In this document: in pieces, positions 58,487 to 64,000 of the stretch
Position numbering within the stretch: position 1 is the first letter of the stretch
Layout: each line of letters starts with the position of its first letter
DNA from: Nocardioides daeguensis
GTDB taxonomy: Bacteria; Actinomycetota; Actinomycetes; Propionibacteriales; Nocardioidaceae
Length of the DNA: 64,000 nucleotides
Direction: 5' to 3'
NCBI RefSeq assembly: GCF_019192965.1
Contig: NZ_JAHTKU010000005.1
Span: 1-64,000 of the forward strand
Notes under the pieces: model-generated
The model's input: the letters and a program-made list of their open reading frames with translations, nothing else
Told to the model about the DNA's origin: nothing
Databases searched by the model: none
Program-made: the position numbers and the translations under genes

Positions 58487-59197
58487 ATGGGGACGGCGCG
58501 GCGCGACGAGACCGACGGGCGCAAGCGGCGCTGGCAGCAGCACAACGCCGACCGCCGCCAGGCCGTCATCGAGGCCGCGCTGACCGTGCTGGAGCGCGAC
58601 CTGGCGCCCGGCGCCGAGCTGAGCGTGCAGCAGATCGCCGAGGAGGCGTCGGTGCACCGCACCGTGCTCTACCGCTACTTCGAGGACCGCACCGACCTCG
58701 ACGTCGCCATCCAGCAGGAGATCTGCAACCGTGCCGGCGAGCTGCTGCTCGCTGCGGTCACCCTCGAGGGGACGCCCCGCGAGATCGTGCACCGGATCAT
58801 CGCCGCGTACGTCGGCTGGGGCGCCGAGCACGTCGCCTGGATGCGCTTCGCCGAGCGCGACATCGCGGGGGCCACCTCCAAGCCCCTCGACGACGCGATC
58901 GGTCAGATCGCCGAGCAGATCGAGCTCGTCATCGGCGGCGTCCTCGCCCTCCTCGACGCGCCGGTCGACGACGACGACCGCAACGCGCTCACGCCGTACG
59001 TCTTCCTGCTCGTCGGCGGCGTGATCGCCGCCGTCCGTAGCTGGAGCTCACGCGAGGAGCTCCTCCCCCCGGCCCCTCAGTTCATCCGGCTGCTCGCCGA
59101 CGTGACCTGGCTGCAGATCGAGGGGCTCGCAGCGTCCCGCAGGATCGAGGTGCCCGACCTCCCGGTCGAGCAGCTCCTCAACTTCAAGGAAGCCTGA
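58487..59197 (+). CDS. TetR family regulator
   Basis: This 236-residue repressor has an N-terminal helix-turn-helix (about 24-70, LSVQQIAEEASVHRTVLYRYFEDRTDLD) and a helical ligand domain. It lies in the middle of the diiron oxygenase/monooxygenase group, with the monooxygenase ATG directly after its stop. The arrangement recalls the EthR/EthA pair of mycobacteria, though there the genes are divergent. The ATG at 58487 behind GAGGAG is preferred to the ATG at 58472. Confidence 0.87.
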   Translation: MGTARRDETDGRKRRWQQHNADRRQAVIEAALTVLERDLAPGAELSVQQIAEEASVHRTVLYRYFEDRTDLDVAIQQEICNRAGELLLAAVTLEGTPREIVHRIIAAYVGWGAEHVAWMRFAERDIAGATSKPLDDAIGQIAEQIELVIGGVLALLDAPVDDDDRNALTPYVFLLVGGVIAAVRSWSSREELLPPAPQFIRLLADVTWLQIEGLAASRRIEVPDLPVEQLLNFKEA

Positions 59198-60661
59198 ATG
59201 AGCGACACCAGCAACGCCACGCACCTCGACGTGCTGATCGTCGGCGCCGGCCTGTCCGGCATCGACGCGGCGTACCACGTCACCAAGGCGTTTCCCTCCA
59301 AGAGCTATGCGGTACTGGAGATGCGCGACTCCCTCGGCGGCACCTGGGACCTGTTCCGCTACCCGGGCATCCGCTCCGACTCCGACATGCACACCCTCGG
59401 CTTCGGCTGGAAGCCGTGGAAGGGCGCCAAGGCGATCGTCGACGGGCCCGACATCCTCGCCTACCTGGAGGAGGCGGCGGCCGAGAACGGCATCGACGAG
59501 CACATCCGCTACCACCACAAGCTGGTGCACGCGGAGTTCTCCACCGAGGACGCCCGCTGGACCATCACCGTCGAGCGCACCGACACCGGCGAGACCATCG
59601 AGCTGACGGCGGGCTTCTTGTGGTCGACCACCGGCTACTACCGCTACGACGAGGGGTTCACCCCCACCTTCGCGGGCGTCGAGGACTTCGAAGGCCAGAT
59701 CGTCCATCCGCAGCACTGGCCCGAGGACCTCGACTACGCCGGCAAGCGGGTCGTGGTCATCGGCTCCGGCGCCACCGCCGTCACCCTGATCCCCGCCCTG
59801 GCCGGCTCCGGCGCCGGGCACGTCACGATGCTGCAGCGGACCCCGACCTACATCATCAGCCAGCCGACGTACGACAGGGTGTCGGCCCAGATGTACCGCC
59901 GGCTGCCCGACAAGATCGCCCAGAAGCTGGTCCGCACCCGCTACCTGACCAGCCGGATCGCCTTCTACGAGTTCTGCCAGGCCCGGCCCAAGGAGTCGCG
60001 CGCCCTGCTGCGCAAGCTGCTCGAGCGTCAGCTGCCCGACGACGTCAGCTTCGAGGAGCACTTCCAGCCGCCGTACGACCCCTGGGACCAGCGGCTGTGC
60101 GCGGTGCCGGGCGGCGACCTGTTCAAGGCGCTGCGCCAGCACACCGTCGACATCGTCACCGACCACATCGACCGGTTCACCCCGAAGGGGATCCTGCTGG
60201 CGTCGGGCAAGGAGCTGGAGGCGGACATCATCGTCACCGCCACCGGCCTCAACCTTCAGCTCTTCGGCGGCGCCACCCTCGGCATCGACGGCACCAAGGT
60301 CGCGCCCTCGGAGACCATGGCCTACAAGGGCCTGATGCTCAGCGACATCCCCAACTTCGCGTTCATCATCGGCTACACCAACGCGTCGTGGACGCTGAAG
60401 GCCGACCTCGTGTGCGAGTACGTCGTCAAGCTGCTGCGCCGCATGGACGAGACCGGCGCCCGGACGGTCGTCCCCCGTCGCGACCCGTCCGTCACCGAGG
60501 AGCCCTTCCTCGACTTCGAGGCCGGCTACGTGATGCGCTCGATCGACTCGCTGCCCAAGCAGGGGGCGACGTTCCCGTGGCGGCTGAAGATGAACTACTT
60601 CAAGGACATCCTCGTGTTCCGCAAGCCGGTGGAGGACGAGACGTTGGAGTTCAGCGCCTGA
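59198..60661 (+). CDS. EthA-like Baeyer-Villiger flavin monooxygenase
   Basis: This 487-residue flavoprotein has the FAD motif VLIVGAGLSGIDAAYHV and the NADPH motif VVVIGSGATAVTLIPAL. Between them is the Baeyer-Villiger fingerprint F-x-G-x3-H-x3-W (FEGQIVHPQHWP, near 163-175). Length equals EthA, which oxidises ketones and activates thioamide drugs. Native substrates of such enzymes are ketones, perhaps from lipids or steroids. It directly follows the TetR gene without a gap and ends the operon. Confidence 0.9.
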   Translation: MSDTSNATHLDVLIVGAGLSGIDAAYHVTKAFPSKSYAVLEMRDSLGGTWDLFRYPGIRSDSDMHTLGFGWKPWKGAKAIVDGPDILAYLEEAAAENGIDEHIRYHHKLVHAEFSTEDARWTITVERTDTGETIELTAGFLWSTTGYYRYDEGFTPTFAGVEDFEGQIVHPQHWPEDLDYAGKRVVVIGSGATAVTLIPALAGSGAGHVTMLQRTPTYIISQPTYDRVSAQMYRRLPDKIAQKLVRTRYLTSRIAFYEFCQARPKESRALLRKLLERQLPDDVSFEEHFQPPYDPWDQRLCAVPGGDLFKALRQHTVDIVTDHIDRFTPKGILLASGKELEADIIVTATGLNLQLFGGATLGIDGTKVAPSETMAYKGLMLSDIPNFAFIIGYTNASWTLKADLVCEYVVKLLRRMDETGARTVVPRRDPSVTEEPFLDFEAGYVMRSIDSLPKQGATFPWRLKMNYFKDILVFRKPVEDETLEFSA

Positions 60662-60683
60662 GCCGAAGACTCATTTCTCGCCC

Positions 60684-62090
60684 TCACCAGGCCAGGTCGT
60701 GCACGAACTCCCCGAGCTGGGTCAGGTTGCGGCACTCGATCATCCGCACGATCTCGCCGTACGCCGGCGCGGCGGAGTCACCGGTGCCCCAGTTGTGCTC
60801 GTGCTCCGGGTTGAGCCAGAAGGTGCGCTTCACCGACCCGGTCAGCCGGCGCAGCGCGTCCTCGTGGAGGTCGCTGTAGTTGGAGCGGGCGTCGCCGAGG
60901 ATGAGCAGGGTCGTCTTGGGCGTCAGCGCGTCGAGGTGGTTCTCCTCGAACTTGGTGAACGCGCGGCCGTAGTTGGTGCGTCCCCACAGCGCTGCGTGGG
61001 AGGTGGCGGCGGCGAGGTCGCTGAGGACGTCGACCGGGTCGGCGCCGGGCCGGAAGTGGCCGGTGACCTCGTGGACGTGGTCGATGAACGTGAAGGCCCG
61101 CATGCTCTGGAATACCTCGCGCAGCGCGAAGACGAACAGCAGCGTGAACTGGGCGAAGTTGGCGACCGAGCCGCTGACGTCGCAGAGCACCACGAGGTCG
61201 GTGCGGTGCGGCCGCTTGGGGCGGTGGTGGGTGGTGATCGGCACGCCGCCGGTGGCGATCGAGGCACGGACGGTACGACGGAAGTCGAGCGGCGCCGTGC
61301 GCGCGTGCCAGGAGTGCTGCTCCTTGGCGAGCCGGGTGGCGAGCCGGCGGGCGAGGGGGAAGATCTCCTTGCGCATCTCGTCGAGGTCGGTCCGGCGCGC
61401 GGCCATGAAAGCGAGCTTGTCGATGCTCGGGCGGATGGCGACGTCGGCGACGTGGTCGGGGCCCTTCTCCTCGGCGATCCGGCGTCGGGCGTCCTCCTCG
61501 ACCATCGCGGTGAAGGAGCCGACGCGACGGTTGGCCTGCCGGCGGGCGTCCTCCTCGTCGACGCCCTCGCCCATCAGGCCGGCCACCAGCTTGTCGACCA
61601 GCTCCTGGGGGGCGACCCGCTGCAGGGCCGTGTAGGCCGACCAGGAGGACAGGCCGGGGCCTCGGCCCGGCATAGCCCCGAAGACGCCGACCATCTCGGC
61701 GGCAATCCGGCGCAGCTCGGCATCGTCGAGCTGGGCTGCCTCGAGCGCCTCGGCGAGGCGGTCGCGGAAGTCGACGAGGGCCGTCGCGTTGTCACGCACG
61801 GCTCCCTCGCCGGCCTGGTCGCTCGCCGCGGCTGCTGCCGCGCCGTCGCCGACCATCGCCGGGAAGTAGACGTCGAAGAGCGCGTCGAAGGTCGTGCGCT
61901 GGGCCTGCTTCTTCACCATCGTGGCGGCGAACGCGTCGCGCACCATCGCCCGCTCGCCCCAGCGGACCGCCCCCAGCGCAGCCAGCGAGTCGATGTCCTC
62001 GGCGAGCGAGACCGACAGGCCGGCGCCGCGCAGCGCCTCGACGAACGCCAGGTGGCGGTCGAGGAGGCCGGACTGGTCCGCCGCGTCCAC
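60684..62090 (-). CDS. VWA domain protein of the CoxE type
   Basis: This 468-residue protein has a helical N-terminal half and a C-terminal von Willebrand A domain with metal site DVSGSV, followed by a conserved threonine/asparagine region (GRTNYGRAF) and LLILGDARSNY. VWA proteins of this type pair with MoxR AAA ATPases to insert metal cofactors or remodel complexes. The MoxR gene is two bases upstream. GTG start. The substrate enzyme is not identified; CO dehydrogenase genes are absent from the window. Confidence 0.87.
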   Translation of the reverse strand: MDAADQSGLLDRHLAFVEALRGAGLSVSLAEDIDSLAALGAVRWGERAMVRDAFAATMVKKQAQRTTFDALFDVYFPAMVGDGAAAAAASDQAGEGAVRDNATALVDFRDRLAEALEAAQLDDAELRRIAAEMVGVFGAMPGRGPGLSSWSAYTALQRVAPQELVDKLVAGLMGEGVDEEDARRQANRRVGSFTAMVEEDARRRIAEEKGPDHVADVAIRPSIDKLAFMAARRTDLDEMRKEIFPLARRLATRLAKEQHSWHARTAPLDFRRTVRASIATGGVPITTHHRPKRPHRTDLVVLCDVSGSVANFAQFTLLFVFALREVFQSMRAFTFIDHVHEVTGHFRPGADPVDVLSDLAAATSHAALWGRTNYGRAFTKFEENHLDALTPKTTLLILGDARSNYSDLHEDALRRLTGSVKRTFWLNPEHEHNWGTGDSAAPAYGEIVRMIECRNLTQLGEFVHDLAW

Positions 62091-62092
62091 GA

Positions 62093-62977
62093 TCAGGACC
62101 TCGCCAGCTTGAGCTCCTTGACCGCGCGCTCGTGGTCGGACTGGTGCTTGAGGACCGCGCCGAGGGTGTCGGCGATCGCCTTCGCGTCGAGGTCGCGGAT
62201 CTCCAGCGCGATCAGCGTCCGGGCCCAGTCGACGGACTCGGCGATCGACGGCGCCTTCTTCAGCTCCAGCTCCCGCAGCCGGCCGACGGTGCTCACGAGC
62301 TGCTCTGCGATGCGGTCGTCGAGGCCGGGCACCTGCTGCTGCAGGATCTGCCGCTCGCGGGCCGCGTCGGGGTAGTCGATGTGGAGGTAGAGGCAGCGGC
62401 GCTTGACCGCCTCGGAGAGCTCTCGGCTCGCGTTGGAGGTGAGGACGACGAACGGCCGCCGCGTGGCGGCCACGGTGCCGAGCTCGGGGATGGTCACCTG
62501 GAAGTCGCTGAGCACCTCCAGCAGCAGGCCCTCGACCTCGATGTCGGTCTTGTCGACCTCGTCGATGAGCAGGACGGTCGGCTCCTCGCGACGGATCGCG
62601 CTCAGCAGCGGCCGAGTGAGCAGGAACTCCTCGGAGAAGATGTCGTCGTGGGTGGCATCCCAGTCGACGCCCCCGTCAGCACCGCCGCCGGCGTTGGCCG
62701 CCTGGATCCGCAGCAGCTGCTTCTTGTAGTTCCACTCGTACAGCGCCCGCGCCTCGTCGAGGCCTTCGTAGCACTGCAGCCGGACCAGCTCGGCGCCCGT
62801 CGCCCGCGACACCGCCTTGGCCAGCTCGGTCTTGCCGACACCGGCCGGCCCCTCGAGCAGCAGAGGCTTCTCGAGGGCGCCGGCGAGGTAGGTGGTGGTC
62901 GCCGTGGCGGCGTCCGCGAGGTAGCCCGCGGTCGCGAGCCGGGTGGCCGCGTCGGCCGGTGCGTCGAACCAGGTCAT
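62093..62977 (-). CDS. MoxR family AAA ATPase
   Basis: This 294-residue ATPase has Walker A GPAGVGKTELAKA (near residue 43), Walker B TVLLIDEVDKTD, and sensor 1 VVLTSNASRELSEAVKRR. The arginine finger region follows. It acts with the VWA partner encoded immediately downstream as a chaperone for maturing protein complexes. The two stop/start signals are separated by two bases, which indicates a strict operon. Confidence 0.9.
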   Translation of the reverse strand: MTWFDAPADAATRLATAGYLADAATATTTYLAGALEKPLLLEGPAGVGKTELAKAVSRATGAELVRLQCYEGLDEARALYEWNYKKQLLRIQAANAGGGADGGVDWDATHDDIFSEEFLLTRPLLSAIRREEPTVLLIDEVDKTDIEVEGLLLEVLSDFQVTIPELGTVAATRRPFVVLTSNASRELSEAVKRRCLYLHIDYPDAARERQILQQQVPGLDDRIAEQLVSTVGRLRELELKKAPSIAESVDWARTLIALEIRDLDAKAIADTLGAVLKHQSDHERAVKELKLARS

Positions 62978-63107
62978 GGGCCCATCCTGCCGTGCCGGGT
63001 GTCGGCCAGGTCACGCGGTCGTGACCCGAACGCCACCTGCTCGTTGTCCCGGGCAGTGGGGAACGACCCGGCAACGGGCTGATCAGGCGATGGACAAGGG
63101 GGACGTC

Positions 63108-63470
63108 ATGAGTGGTTCCGTCACGTCCCCGGCCTGGCTCCGGGTGAGCGTCCACGCCGTGCGTACGGCGACCACCGTCGCCGCGCTCACCCTGCTCGTC
63201 GGCTTCGGCGCGATGGGCTCGGTCACCGAGCGTCCGCCGGTCGACCCGGCTCGCCGGATCGACATGTCGGCGGGTCCGCTCGACTCGTTGATGGAGGAGA
63301 ACCGGTGCTCGGTCACCGGCTTCGACCGCGACGTCATCCCGAGCAAGGCGATCGTCCGCACTCCGGACGGCGCCACCGAGCTGGTGTCCTTCGACCGCGG
63401 CTGGGCCGTGTTCTCCGGCGAGATCGCGGGCGAGCTGGTCGCCGTCTGCCTCGGCCCCCACGACGCCTGA
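63108..63470 (+). CDS. Single-pass membrane or secreted protein of unknown function
   Basis: This 120-residue protein has an N-terminal hydrophobic stretch (TTVAALTLLVGFGAMGSV, about residues 20-37) and an external part of about 80 residues with two cysteines. An AAGGGGG site lies five bases before the ATG at 63108; the ATG at 63090 is less likely. It is convergent with a sortase gene, but has no sorting signal. No family recognised. Confidence 0.6.
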   Translation: MSGSVTSPAWLRVSVHAVRTATTVAALTLLVGFGAMGSVTERPPVDPARRIDMSAGPLDSLMEENRCSVTGFDRDVIPSKAIVRTPDGATELVSFDRGWAVFSGEIAGELVAVCLGPHDA

Positions 63471-63506
63471 CGCGCACCGGCGGGGTCTGGCTCTCCTCGG
63501 GAGCCG

Positions 63507-64000
63507 TCACTTCCGTTGCGCTGTCTGCAGGGCACCGAAGACCACGTTGCGGTCGTCGGTGTGGAAGATCTCCGCGCAGGTCACCAGGGTGATCAGACTC
63601 TCGGAGGGTTCGCTGGCCGGCTTGCCGGGCACCGGGTCGAGCACCCAGGTCTCGGTGAAGTCGACCACCCGCGCGTCGCCGTCCTCGACCAGGCGGTAGG
63701 TGTAGACGTGGGTGCGGGTCTCGACGATGACCTCGTCGCCGGCACGGAGGTCCAGGATCTTGCTGAACGGCTCGCCGTGCGTCACCCGATGGGCGGCGAT
63801 GGCGAAGTTGCCCACCTCGCCGGGACGAGCGCTCTCGGGGAACCATCCGATCCCTCGGGCGAGGTCGTCGTCGTTGGTGCCGGCCACCAGCGGCATCTCG
63901 TAGTCGTCGCCGAACCGGGGCACCCGCACGAGGGCGATGCCGTCGCCGGGACGCCAGCGATCATCGACCGCGTCACCCGATGTCCCCTCCTCGTCCCAGT
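63507..64000 (-). CDS. Class E sortase, cut by the right window edge
   Basis: The visible C-terminal 163 codons or so contain the sortase catalytic set: histidine in IAAHRVTHGEPF, cysteine in LITLVTCAEIFH and arginine in TDDRNVVFGAL. The frame stays open to the window end, so the N-terminal membrane anchor and start lie outside. Class E sortases of actinobacteria attach proteins with LAXTG-like signals to the wall. The partial ATG-like starts near 63929 fall inside the domain and are not real starts. Confidence 0.85.
   Translation of the reverse strand, partial: WDEEGTSGDAVDDRWRPGDGIALVRVPRFGDDYEMPLVAGTNDDDLARGIGWFPESARPGEVGNFAIAAHRVTHGEPFSKILDLRAGDEVIVETRTHVYTYRLVEDGDARVVDFTETWVLDPVPGKPASEPSESLITLVTCAEIFHTDDRNVVFGALQTAQRK

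Noticed and set aside
55690..58662. 990-residue open frame antisense to the diiron oxygenase and ferredoxin-reductase genes
   Set aside because: Composition is that of a GC-rich shadow frame and both sense genes have intact cofactor motifs.

Overview
The window is very GC-rich, densely coded, high-GC Gram-positive (actinobacterial) chromosome, most like Nocardioides or a close relative. Supporting signs are many GTG and a few TTG starts, ATGA/GTGA start-stop overlaps, an EtfD-like iron-sulfur membrane reductase, EthA- and FprB-like oxidoreductases, WXG100-like proteins, a class E sortase, proline-rich single-pass membrane proteins and KstR/IdeR-like operator sequences. I see no rRNA, tRNA, CRISPR array, transposase or prophage. 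About 57 protein genes are supported, and every gap without a gene is under 300 bases.

Layout. 1-3.8 kb: lower meta-cleavage operon (hydratase, acylating aldehyde dehydrogenase, aldolase) with a divergent IclR regulator. 3.8-8.7 kb: secreted CocE/NonD hydrolase, an AbiEi/DUF559-like protein and an acyl-CoA synthetase. 8.9-12.2 kb: EtfD-like reductase whose disordered tail carries ten S-(L/M)-F-D motifs, behind an IdeR-like box. 12.4-20.6 kb: secreted metal hydrolase, M1 lipoprotein peptidase, a TetR plus SDR-hydrolase fusion pair, and a secreted propeller-like protein. 20.6-25.2 kb: degenerate Ser/Thr kinase and the branched-chain 2-oxoacid dehydrogenase operon (E1alpha, E1beta, E2). 25.5-29.2 kb: cluster of proline-rich single-pass membrane proteins. 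29.2-35.7 kb: GntR, holin-like protein, low-molecular-weight phosphatase, 3-hydroxybutyryl-CoA dehydrogenase, MarR and fused isobutyryl-CoA mutase IcmF. 35.7-37.8 kb: sulfide:quinone oxidoreductase facing a CstR-like repressor. 37.9-43.5 kb: YCII protein with an ECF42-like sigma factor, two MFS exporters and a thioesterase. 43.5-49.8 kb: GH16 glucanase, binding protein, HerA-like ATPase, LytR_C protein and K+/H+ antiporter. 49.8-55.5 kb: FAD dehydrogenase behind a KstR box, aminotransferase, and a three-gene WXG/ESX-like cassette. 55.7-60.7 kb: AurF-like diiron oxygenase, FprB-like ferredoxin reductase, TetR and an EthA-like monooxygenase. 60.7-64 kb: VWA/MoxR pair, a small membrane protein and a sortase cut by the window end.

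How the genes connect (inference). Much of the window handles acyl-CoA and electron flow. The branched-chain dehydrogenase makes isobutyryl-CoA from valine, IcmF isomerises it to butyryl-CoA, and 3-hydroxybutyryl-CoA dehydrogenase serves the resulting beta-oxidation. The promoters of icmF and of the dehydrogenase share an operator-like palindrome, and a MarR gene is divergent from icmF. EtfD would pass acyl-CoA dehydrogenase electrons to the quinone pool. SQR and CstR form a self-contained sulfide/persulfide response. A recurring feature is long intergenic inverted repeats, mostly just downstream of genes.
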